From positions 3,701,001 through 3,765,000 of the forward strand of contig WUJK01000001.1 in the NCBI GenBank assembly GCA_011317545.1: a stretch of DNA of 64,000 bases. Reading direction: 5' to 3'. The notes below the pieces were generated by a model. It was not told where the DNA came from, did no database searches, and worked only from the letters and a program-made list of their open reading frames with translations. Source of the stretch: Coniella vitis. Taxonomy: Eukaryota > Ascomycota > Sordariomycetes > Diaporthales > Schizoparmaceae. Positions 1-8,826 of this stretch are shown piece by piece. The number at the start of each line of letters is the position of its first letter. Position 1 is the stretch's first letter. Made by a program: the position numbers and the translations under genes.

Positions 1-1
1 C

Positions 2-313
2 GGCGTGGCGGGCTACACTTTTTACTTTTTGACGGTTCTTGCGCTTATTGTTCTGCGTGTTAAGGAACCAGAGCTGGAGAGACCCTACAAGACTTGGATC
101 ACTACTCCTATTATCTTTTGCTGCGTCAGTATCTTTTTGCTGTCGCGTGCTGTCATTGCACAGCCGTTGCAGACACTCCTTGTCATCGCATTCGTTGCGG
201 CAGGCGTGCCAGTCTTCTTTTTGCGGGTGCGCAGAAAGGGTCCGGCCAAGAGGCCTAGAGATTATGAAGATGACGAGCCTGGGTGGAAGTTCTGGAAACG
301 TTGGAGGAAGTGA
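2..313 (+). CDS. Amino-acid permease, LAT/APC family (MUP1-like), C-terminal fragment
   Basis: The left edge cuts this gene; about 103 C-terminal residues remain in frame from base 2 to a TGA at 311-313. Two hydrophobic helices are visible, after the motif KEPELERPYK, which matches the loop preceding the last helices of L-type amino-acid transporters and fungal high-affinity methionine permeases. The tail is cytosolic-looking and charged, ending in a Trp- and Lys-rich stretch (WKFWKRWRK). The frame continues upstream without a stop, so the apparent GTG start at base 5 is not a real start. Known for the family: plasma-membrane APC-superfamily uptake of neutral amino acids. Inferred: methionine-type substrate, from the overall look only. 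The missing N-terminal part lies outside the window. Confidence 0.75.
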   Translation, partial: GVAGYTFYFLTVLALIVLRVKEPELERPYKTWITTPIIFCCVSIFLLSRAVIAQPLQTLLVIAFVAAGVPVFFLRVRRKGPAKRPRDYEDDEPGWKFWKRWRK

Positions 314-1687
314 TGGATCGTGCTTTGAATTGCAATTGCATGTGGTGAAAAGAAATTACAAAAGGAAAAAAAGGCGCCACAGCATAGTATACAATCCTTC
401 ATTGTGCACATCAAGAGAAAGCTTTGTTTTCTTGTCTTGACGGGCTGAGCCTGGTGGAAAATGTAATGTTTTGATAGCACGGTACCGTGAATGTATTATT
501 ATGAGGTCGATTGTCCTTGGTCTGTAGGTTCTTTGCACTCGTTGGTAAGGTTGCTTACTTGGTTGAATCGCTTCCACAATACCCTGCAATGGTATCTTAA
601 ACGAGCTGAAGGCCCGGCTCTTATCTATCAAGTTTGGTGTTATTCATATACAATCGTCCCTCTGAGCTAGACAGGTTTAGTTATCGCTTTGCCCTCTGGT
701 AGATGTGATGTTAGGATAGGCAGTCGTCGGAAGTCTGAAAATCTACCGACAGTCCTTCCTTTTCAAACATGCCAGTTCAGGCGTACTGGAGAGTCTGGGA
801 TGTCCCACGTCTACGTCCGCTTCGCCTTGAACGATATACTAAGAGCATTGAAGTCTCGGCATTTGGGAGGGAGAGAAAGGGAAAAGAAGGGGGAAAACCC
901 AGGAGGGGAGGAGGGGAGAGAAGACTGTGGGAGTTTGATTCAAAAAGCTTAAAATCTTTTCCCAGAGGACTACCGCTGATTGCTGCTACCTGTCAAATTG
1001 GAATACCAACAGAGAATCGAAATGATTTTCCATGAGCAGAGAACAAAGAAGAGGGTTCCGAGAACGGGGACACGAAGCATGTACAGTGAGCAAATTGTTA
1101 ATTTGTATACAGCGGAAGCATTCTAGCAGTTTAAGACGATTATTATGTCTTGCATTTCCAGGGAAACTCCACACCACCTACCTTCCTGTAGGAATACTGA
1201 CCAGATGGGTCGATTGAGATTTGTCACGTTGAACTACCCATTCGCAAGTTATCTCTCCTTTTCTTCTTTTCTCATCATTAATCTTTCATCAAAGTAAAAT
1301 AAGGGCAGTGATATGTATGTATATGGTGTTACGACGCCATCAAGAAATGATTTTTCTGTATGCTTAAACCTGACAGGTAGGACAGGCTGCAACTATAATT
1401 CAACACAGACAGAGGTTTGGCTGTCAGGAAGGGGGGGGGGAAATAAGAGAAAAACGGGAATTCCTCGTGTATGATGGATATGCGCCACATAGAGGGCAGC
1501 CTATTGAAAAGACGTTGTGAATCCGTCGCCATGTCAAGTTTGTATGTCCACTTCAATACAGCATACTATTGGCACGGTGTTGCCCATCAGAATTACACGC
1601 CCTTGATATGTTTACATTTCTCTTCTACCTCTACTTGTATGGACACGCTTCCTGCCTTCCACCGAATTCTGCCGTCATCTCGGCATC
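314..1687. other. Intergenic region between convergent genes (permease end, YIM1-like end)
   Basis: Both flanking genes end here, so the stretch should hold two 3' UTRs. Only short frames without protein-like composition are present. A run of ten G lies at 1431-1440. I see no RNA gene and no terminator signature that can be asserted. Confidence 0.5.
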
Positions 1688-2833
1688 TCAAACAAGCACA
1701 CCAACCAATTTCCCTCGCACCTGACCACCAACCATCTTCTCCAGCGCCTTGGGCAACTCGTCACAGCCAAAAGTCGAGTCAATGACGATCTCGTCTTTGC
1801 CCAGCGTCGAACCCGCCTCCTCAAGCCAGTCGTTCCGCGCAGCAAGGATCACACAGTCGTAGTGCACGCCCCAGCCTACTTTGCCCCAGAACCAGCGCCT
1901 CAACATGCTCGGATGCTTCCAGTAGATAGCCGGCCCGCCCATACTCGTCCGGTCAGTCTTGTCGCCCACGATGGTCACATACCTACAGATCTTGGGTCCC
2001 AGCTCGGCATGGTCTAAACACTCGGTGCCGCCGACACAGTCCACAACAACGACGCCGTCCGAGACAGCACCCGCGTTGTGTAGCCGGCGCAGCAGCTCAG
2101 CAGGCACCGAGTCCTGGGCAGCGGTATAATCAACAACCTCGTCTGCGCCCAGCTGGTGCCGCACAAAGTCCACATTCCGCCCTGAACACGTCGCCAGGAC
2201 CCTCCACCCTCGCGATTTGGCCAGGCGGATCGTCGATGCCCCTGTCGCTGAACTGCCCCCGAGCACAACCAGCCACCGGGTCCCCGCACCTTGCTGCTGC
2301 GCCATGTACGCCTGCACAGCGTCGATGCACACCCGCGCCGTCAGCCAGACAAGCGGGACCGCAGCAGCGCGCGCGTGGTCCCAGCTCGCTGGCTTCTTGG
2401 CAACCGCGACGTTGCTCCCGGGCGCAGTGTCCAGAGTCAAGACCTCGGCCGCGGTGCCGCGGCCATTGGCTGGCGCCATGGTAAACCCAAAGACCTCGTC
2501 GCCGGCTTTGAACTCACTCGCCACGGCACGACCGGCGTGCAAAACGGTGCCGGAAAAGTCACAGCAGGTTTCGCTCTCCCCCTGGTTATTGCTGTTGAGT
2601 CCCGCGGGGACGAGGGCGGAGAGAGGCCAGGGGACCAGGGACGTGGTGTCGTTGCGCAAGTTCATGGCTTGGACGTCGACTGGGTTGATGGCGAAGGCAT
2701 GGGTGCGGACTTGGATTTCAGTGGGTTGGAGGCTCGACGGGGCCGGAGCCGAGTATGTTGTCTGGTGGAGACATTGTGGGAAGCCGCCCGAGGTGTATGT
2801 CCATTTTTTGTGGGTGGCTGTTGCGGTCGCCAT
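1688..2833 (-). CDS. Zinc-independent MDR / quinone oxidoreductase-like protein (YIM1-like)
   Basis: A single-exon frame of 381 residues from the ATG at 2831-2833 (protein begins MATATATHKKW). Medium-chain dehydrogenase/reductase features are clear: an N-terminal GroES-like half with AINPVDVQ and a FSGTV...GDEVFGF segment, then a Rossmann half with the loop VLGGSSATGAS, followed by GWRVLATCS and LGADEVVDYT. The catalytic-zinc cysteine/histidine pattern of true alcohol dehydrogenases is not visible, which fits the quinone-oxidoreductase branch. Yeast YIM1 and its fungal relatives have similar length and are linked to DNA-damage response and lipid droplets; that role here is inferred. The frame stays open 78 codons further upstream to a genuine ATG at 3065-3067, giving a leader rich in Arg, Ser and Leu. 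A TATA-like sequence lies at 3221-3231, so the longer form cannot be excluded. Confidence 0.8.
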   Translation of the reverse strand: MATATATHKKWTYTSGGFPQCLHQTTYSAPAPSSLQPTEIQVRTHAFAINPVDVQAMNLRNDTTSLVPWPLSALVPAGLNSNNQGESETCCDFSGTVLHAGRAVASEFKAGDEVFGFTMAPANGRGTAAEVLTLDTAPGSNVAVAKKPASWDHARAAAVPLVWLTARVCIDAVQAYMAQQQGAGTRWLVVLGGSSATGASTIRLAKSRGWRVLATCSGRNVDFVRHQLGADEVVDYTAAQDSVPAELLRRLHNAGAVSDGVVVVDCVGGTECLDHAELGPKICRYVTIVGDKTDRTSMGGPAIYWKHPSMLRRWFWGKVGWGVHYDCVILAARNDWLEEAGSTLGKDEIVIDSTFGCDELPKALEKMVGGQVRGKLVGVLV

Positions 2834-3783
2834 GGTTTTCGACGGGGGCTTGTAGATGGATGCTGGTGGCTTGGAATGATATGTTGGCCGGGGATGGTGA
2901 GAAGACTGCTCCTGGGTATGATGGCGAGGGCTCACTGCAACAGAGAACGATCTTGGCGGACCTTGGAATCTCAAAGTCGGAAACTGCCCAAGTGGTGGAG
3001 ATGCTTGAGATAAGGCTGATCTTGATCTAGAAAGGCCCAATAACGTCAGGAGCGTCGCAATCCACATTGTACGTCATTCCAGTGTGCCATTGAGTCAATT
3101 TTCTATAGGGCGACTGTTCCAGCGCGGAAAAATCCGCGATTGGTTTTATTAACTATCCTCGCATCGAAACCGGCATGTGCGCATTGCGTGTATTTGTCAA
3201 CGTCTGTATAGGTTGATGACATATATAATATCAGTGCGCCGCCGTCCAGTTATTGGTAAGCAACAACGGCGCTTGACCGCAGCGGGCCTGACCCAGAGGC
3301 AAAGGGGCGCTTTTATTTGAAGGTAGGCGCTAAGTTACCGCCTGTTTGCTGGAACCAAAAAGGCGCCCGAGTTGCAGAGGCAACGCCCCGCCAGATCCGT
3401 GTAAGATGATTGGTTTGCTACCTAAACTATGCGAAAGACCTGAGCTCAAATGTCACACTCCACGCTGCTATCTGATCATTTCCAAATGGTTCAGAATCCG
3501 AAGACCTCACAAGAAAAGGGATTAGAGCAAAAGGATGAAACAGAGGTTGTGAACTTTAAAAGAAATTTCATTTTGATATCAATGGCTATGTATATATAAA
3601 ACAGGGGAGAAGCTTCTCGTATGGTCTCCGTCGAAAAGCCTTTACTCCCAGAGTTGCTCTCATTATTTTAATGTGGAAAGAAAATGAAAGATCCATCACT
3701 CATCACACATTATCCTTCGACCTCTCCATCCCTTCTCATTATTGGTTTTGATTTATCCAAATTTTGTGAGCGTCGATGGGGAT
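2834..3783. other. Intergenic region: 5' side of YIM1-like gene, 3' side of FDH
   Basis: Both neighbours are on the minus strand, so this holds the promoter of the YIM1-like gene and the 3' UTR of formate dehydrogenase. The lower part (to 3067) is open in frame with the YIM1-like gene. An AT-rich TATA-like stretch lies at 3221-3231, about 155 bases upstream of the far ATG at 3067. No further coding region is visible. Confidence 0.5.
3221..3231 (-). promoter_or_regulatory. TATA-like element upstream of YIM1-like gene
   Basis: An AT-only stretch reading TATTATATAT on the minus strand, about 155 bases upstream of the in-frame ATG at 3067 and 390 bases upstream of the preferred ATG at 2833. The spacing suits transcription starting upstream of 3067, leaving the choice of start codon open. 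Supported only by sequence and position. Confidence 0.3.
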
Positions 3784-5713
3784 CTAGTTCTTCTTGGCAC
3801 GCTCACCGTAGGCCTTGGTGGCGTAGTCACCGTCAATGACAATCAAGTCCTCAGGGCGGTAGTCGTGCTTGCCAGACAGGTAAGACTGGAGGATAGCCTT
3901 GGTACCATCGGCGTAGCGCTTCTGGGCGTCCAGGGAGGTACCAGACATGTGGGGGACCATAGCGTTGCCGCCACCGAAGGGGTTCTTGGCGTAGCGCAGA
4001 GGGTGGTCCTTGGGGGCGGGCTGAGGGAACCAGACATCACCGCCGTAGCCGCGGAGGTGGCCAGACTTGAGAGCTTCAGCAACGTCCTCCTTGACGACAA
4101 TGGCACCGCGAGCAGTGTTGACGAGCCAAGAGCCTGAAAAGAGCAGAGCGCATTAGCATCACATGACCGTCATGGGGCACGGGACAATAGTGGTATCAAG
4201 AACTTACCCTTCTTCATCTTGCTGATGAGCTCCTTGTTGAAGAGACCACGAGTCTTCTCGTGCAGAGGGCAGTTGATGGTGACCACATCGCACTGAGCCA
4301 GCATCTCCTCGAGGTTCTCGACGCGGCGGCAGCCAATCTCAGCCTCCTTCTCGGGAGACAGAGGCTGGTAGTCGTAGTAGAGCAGCTCCTTGCAGTCGAA
4401 GGGCTTGAGACGGCGCAGAACACGCTCACCAATACGGCCAACGGCAACGGTACCGACAACCTTGCCCTCCAGGTCAAACTCGTTCTTGGCAGCGGCAGCA
4501 ACGTCCCACTCGCCACGCTCAATCTGCTCGTGGGCGGGCACGAAGTTGCGGACCAGGGTCAAAATGGTCATGACGACGTGCTCAGCAACCGAGACAACGT
4601 TGGAGCCAGTGACTTCAGCGACGGTGATACCGCCGTTGGTGGTGTTGGCAGCGTTCAGGTCAACGTGGTCGGAACCAATACCAGCGGTGATAGCAATCTT
4701 GAGGTTCTTGGCCTTGGCCAGACGCTCGGCAGTCAGGTAACCAGGGTGGAAGCTGCCGATGGGAGATGCTCGTGTTAGCGAATTGCCATTCCACGGTGCA
4801 AAACATCAATCAGGCCGACTCACGGAGTGGTAATGATGATCTCGGCGTCAACAAGCTCCTTGTCGAAGGTCGAGTTCTCGCCCTCCTTGTCGGAGGTGGT
4901 GACCAGAGTGTGGCCCTGGTCCTCGAGCCACTTGCGCAGGCCAAGCTCATTTTGGGTGGTTCCGAGCAGCTCAGGAACCTGTAGCAAAGCAGAATGCCCA
5001 TGTTAGCAACTTGAATCCAATGCAGAATGTACGATGTAGAGACAAGAAGCCCAAACCCGCTGGTACCGATGACATGCGACCCGGAAGATTGGCTCCACAG
5101 AACCCCACACTTGGTGCTGGATGCAGTTCCTTGCTCGCGTGCCGTCCCGGCTCCGGGGGATCCATGACGCAAAGGACTGGGCAAGCGACCAAGCAAATGC
5201 CAAGTGTGAACCGACCAGCCTTTTGGCAGCTCAGGATCTCCACAATGCCGAAGCTTGGAGCTTCCGCCCCCTCCTTCCTCATGCTGAGCTTGTAACCCCG
5301 CAATCCTTGGGCAATGGTTGCCGTTGGCATCGCGAGGGTTCAGGACGATGGGGAATCGAAAACTCAAAAAGGAAAAAAAAAAAAAAAAAAAAAGGGAAAA
5401 AGCATTGTCAACTCACCTCCTCGGCGTGCTTGCCGCCATCGTACAGGACCATCAATACCTTGACCTTTTCGCGAGCAGTGTGTGTTAGCGATCGGAAAGT
5501 TGTCATGGAGCCCAGTCTTGTCCGGCTCGGCGTGCTGGTTGCCGAAAGAATGCTATTGGCAGCAGCCTGCCTCGACGAAACGCCCGCAGCGCGTGCGGCC
5601 GATAATCTAAGACCGGACGCAAGAGCTGGCGACGCCGAGTGAAGGCCTCGGGCGCAGGACGCCGCAGGGCCGGCAGAGCGGGCTAGGGGGCGAGAAAGAG
5701 AGCTAAGTACCAT
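3784..5713 (-). CDS. fdh: NAD-dependent formate dehydrogenase, with mitochondrial-type leader (four exons)
   Basis: Oxidises formate to CO2 with NAD+. Exons on the minus strand are 5713-5417, 4978-4824, 4752-4208 and 4133-3784; all junctions are GT-AG and keep frame, giving 448 residues. Catalytic landmarks are present: NTARGAI with R341, [10 protein letters not shown] with Q370, and PHMSGTS with H394, the equivalents of Arg284, Gln313 and His332 of bacterial FDH. The substrate/NAD regions [10 protein letters not shown] and [15 protein letters not shown] are intact. The Rossmann loop reads AVGRIG (residues 254-259), with Ala where GxGxxG has its first Gly. Residues 1-69 form an Arg/Ser/Ala-rich, acid-poor leader typical of mitochondrial import; Met70 (MTTFRS) would start a protein of 379 residues, close to the usual cytosolic FDH length of about 365. 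Intron 1 is unusually long (438 nt) and contains a run of 21 A on the plus strand. Confidence 0.93.
5373..5393. repeat. Poly-A tract (21 A) inside FDH intron 1
   Basis: An uninterrupted run of 21 A on the plus strand, hence poly-T in the FDH pre-mRNA, starting about 24 nt downstream of the first 5' splice site. Its length is likely to vary between isolates. Confidence 0.85.
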
Positions 5714-5806
5714 CTTGATTGATTTGGACAACGAAAAGGATGTCTTTGGAAGAGGTGTGTCGTGGGTGTAGTCGAATGAGATTGAGAAACGGTTAGGGGC
5801 CTCAGC

Positions 5807-5813
5807 TATATAT
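5807..5813 (-). promoter_or_regulatory. Candidate TATA box of FDH
   Basis: The minus strand reads CCCATATATAG here, about 95 bases upstream of the FDH start codon at 5713. That is a plausible core-promoter distance for a strongly expressed metabolic gene. No experimental or comparative support is available. Confidence 0.4.
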
Positions 5814-7290
5814 GGGCTCGGACCGGAGGATTTGGACGAGTACTATGTAGTCGAGAGTGTAAAAAAGTCAAGGATGAGATGTTGTGGTGTGATGACGAGA
5901 CCACTACGCAGCGTCATGAGGGGGACAGGGCTCGTCAATTTATGTGTTTCAATGCGCCCTCTTCGACACCAGCAACCCGGCAACGGACACTGTCAGACTC
6001 TCAAAGACGGCGCAGACACCATAGGCCAGACGTAACACAATGCCTTGAGCGGGCGACTGTGGGCTTCGGGCAGCCGGGCCCAGGAGGAGACTGGGTGGAG
6101 CACTCGAGCTGCGTTCGTCTGAGGCCGTGTGACAGCCGAAGGGCGACCAGAAGGCCAGTGTAGCCAATCCCGAGCTTCTAACCCGCTGGCTCTCCGAGTT
6201 GTCTCCTGGGGAATTGGCCTATCCCGTCGAAGCAGCCGCTGCATCCTGCCAGAGTGTGTTGCATGGCCTGACGGACTGGGCGAATGCCAATTCCCAAGGC
6301 ATAGCCAATGGCCCAATGGTCCACTACCCGAGCAGGCAGCGCGTACACAGTAGAGTGCTGGACGGGTCGAAGCATTGCGCTTGATCCCAGCTTCGATTGC
6401 TATTACCTCACGATAACCTGCATAAGCTCTGCTCAGATTCCATGACTGCATTGGCCCACAGTAGTTGAGCGCAGCATTGGCCCGGCTTGTTTCGGCGTCT
6501 ATAGTAGAGCAATGCTCTCACCAACACGACAGAACAGTCTGTACGATCGAGCCAGGAGCCGTACATGCAACGCGCCCGTTCTGCTACCCATACGCCTGCC
6601 TGGCCTCGTGGCAGACGCCCTATACATAGTATGCTGTGCAAGATATTATGTAGACTGGCAGCGACATCAAGGTGCATTCCTTGAATCATTGCCCTGTCGA
6701 CAAAGTGCAACTCACCAGCCGCGTGGTCGGCCTGGCCCTGCCAGCCTGCTACATAGTAATCTATGCGCAGCAGCAGTACACAGTCATAGTAGGGGGCTCT
6801 CATCAAGCCCTCCATTGGGCAAGACCCCTCTGTCCGTTCTCTGCGTGTGTTTCATCCCCTATTCCCGCGAGCAAGCTGCTGCGCTAAATGGAGATAATCT
6901 GGATGTTCGGTGTCTACGGTCGAGGGGAGCTGCGCGGTGTTGGCTCGGCCTTGGCTCGGTATGTGGTCTCTGCGACTCGCTTGTGGGAACCTTGTGGTCT
7001 AAGTGCTGACGCCAGTGTGGGGTAGCGCGCAAAACCAGGCAAGGACTGACAGGCTCATAGTACACATACTATGTACTAAGGTACTCTAGGTACGTACCCA
7101 TCTGTATCGGCAGCCTTGGGCTGAGATGACGCTTGACGGTCCACTCGTGCAATACTGTCGATGGTTATGCTGCCATCGTTTTGCTTGCTAAGCTGGATAT
7201 GCCAGAGTCTTCGAGAAGGAGATAATGGCTTCAGCGCGGATTAAAGTGGCCACGATTGTCGAGCTTACCACGGTATGCGGGCAGGAAGAG

Positions 7291-7356
7291 CTGCAGTCGC
7301 AGTTGCAGTCGCAGTTGCAGTCGCAGTTGCAGTTGCAGTTGCAGTTGCAGTTGCAA
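7291..7356. repeat. Hexamer microsatellite (TTGCAG/TCGCAG)
   Basis: Eleven consecutive 6-base units of the form YYGCAG, mostly TTGCAG alternating with TCGCAG in the first half and pure TTGCAG in the second half; the last unit is imperfect. The array is open in several frames, which creates spurious Cys/Asn- or Ala/Val-repeat frames on both strands. Confidence 0.9.
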
Positions 7357-7986
7357 GACGCTGCAGGGTGCAGGGACAAACCTGCATGCCGTGGCTGCTG
7401 ATGGCTGCTGCACTCGAGCGAACCTTGATGACCTGTTTTAGGTGTTTCTGGTACCTAGGTGCGTACTCAATGCGCCTTTATCCAAGCGCGCCGTTGCCCA
7501 CTGAGGTGACTCTGCTGACTAATCAATCTCCTTCCCTCAACTTCACCCCATCCGCCTCTACCAGCAGCTTCCGCTTTTACAGGCATTTCTCCGTACAACC
7601 TCAGGGTCTTGTCTTCGGCGGACCCTTGTCCTCAACATGTCATCCAGGCTGTTTCTCCATGGCGTGGATCACTTCACTAGGACACATTATTGAGCCTTCA
7701 ACGTCATACTATTTACTGCCTCGAATCTCCAGTACACGACGTGGACCTTTTGTCTACTTTTCCTTGAGCACCTTGACGAGCTACGACAAGCTGCTTGGGG
7801 GAAAAGGATTGCGCCACTGACCGAGTATGTAATATTCTTATGAAATCCAAGAGCAAATACGTCCATTCTACCAGAAGATACAAAGAAAGAGAGATGGATT
7901 ACCAAAGACCCTCTGAGTAGTCGACTAGTCCGGCCCCAAAAGCAACTCTTTGCCATCAATATCTTCATTCCCACACGCGCACTGGC

Positions 7987-8826
7987 TCACTTCTTGCGGC
8001 TTGCGACTTGCGCCTTGTCAGCTCGCTTTCTGGCCGTCATCAAGAGGAATCTAGGACAAACACCCTCCACCCAGTCTGGGTGCTTCCGCGTCTTCTGCTC
8101 TGTGGCACCCCACTCGTCCATCTTAATTACATCGAAGCCTGCTCCCACAAGCAGCGCAAAGTACGAGCTCAGCGTTCGGTGCTGCTTCTTGACGCCCTTG
8201 ACCAGCCATTCAATGTCCCTCTCGCCTTCCTCGAAATAGCTGTCAACCGGCCACTGATCCACCTCTCCGTCCAGGGTCTTGGTGAACCCAGGCCGTGTCG
8301 GAGCAGTCAGAAACGGGTGTTCGATTGAAAAGACAAAGAGGCCTCCAGCACTAAGCGAGGTATGGACCTGCGTCATGACATTTTGGATGTTCTTAATGTA
8401 GTGAAGTGCCAGACCACAAAACACCAAGTCGTACGCATCGGAGCCTATGACAAGCTGCTCCAGATCAATTCTGGAAAATCTGATCAAACCCTGGGGGAGA
8501 CTCTCGTCCATTGATTCCACCAAAGATCCAGCTGAGCTGCAATCTGCTGCCAACTTGAGTGTATTTGTTCGACTCTCCGCTACTTGGAGCATGTTGACGC
8601 TGATGTCACACGCGTCCACCTCGCGTGCGCCTTTGAAGATGCACCATCGGCTGAACCATCCCTCGCCGCACGCTAAATCAAGGACCTTTTTGTTGGAAAG
8701 GTCTGATGGCAACATTTCCTGAAGCTCTGGCCACTCAGACGCGCCTTGGGCGCCCTTGATAGCGCGAGGAAACGCAGAGTATTTCTGGAAGAACTCGGGG
8801 TTGTCGTACATGTTTTGGGGCGCCAT
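7987..8826 (-). CDS. Class I SAM-dependent methyltransferase
   Basis: A single-exon gene of 279 residues from the ATG at 8824-8826 (MAPQNMYDNPEFF). Motif I is textbook: KKVLDLACGEGWFSR (residues about 47-60), followed by an acidic motif II (DACDIS), and FCGLALHYI in the region after the core strands that shapes the acceptor site. It resembles the Methyltransf_11/25 group of small-molecule methyltransferases. The substrate cannot be told from sequence. The frame is open 125 codons further upstream, but that part lacks family features and crosses a TATA-like site at 9138-9145, so I treat it as 5' leader. The C-terminal tail is Lys/Arg-rich (ARKRADKAQVASRKK). No biosynthetic neighbours are present. 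Confidence 0.85.
   Translation of the reverse strand: MAPQNMYDNPEFFQKYSAFPRAIKGAQGASEWPELQEMLPSDLSNKKVLDLACGEGWFSRWCIFKGAREVDACDISVNMLQVAESRTNTLKLAADCSSAGSLVESMDESLPQGLIRFSRIDLEQLVIGSDAYDLVFCGLALHYIKNIQNVMTQVHTSLSAGGLFVFSIEHPFLTAPTRPGFTKTLDGEVDQWPVDSYFEEGERDIEWLVKGVKKQHRTLSSYFALLVGAGFDVIKMDEWGATEQKTRKHPDWVEGVCPRFLLMTARKRADKAQVASRKK

Larger units (their letters stand above)
5714..7986. other. Long intergenic region upstream of FDH
   Basis: About 2.3 kb lies between the FDH start and the 3' end of the methyltransferase gene, both on the minus strand. Frames present are short or run through simple repeats and do not look like protein. Contents worth noting are a TATA-like site (5807-5813), four copies of TACTATGTA in either orientation (5841, 6623, 6750, 7067), a hexamer array (7291-7356), and a CTAGGTAC/GTACCTAGGT pair (7086, 7451). 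No RNA gene was recognised. Confidence 0.5.

Noticed and set aside
2217..3013. Plus-strand frames opposite the YIM1-like gene
   Set aside because: Antisense shadows of a GC-rich coding region; the minus-strand product has clear MDR motifs.
4810..5367. Minus-strand frame of 185 residues inside FDH
   Set aside because: It runs through intron 1 and out of phase with the enzyme; splicing recovers a complete FDH.
7275..7820. 181-residue frame starting in the hexamer array
   Set aside because: Its only feature is Ala-Val repeats made by the microsatellite; the rest has no protein-like pattern.
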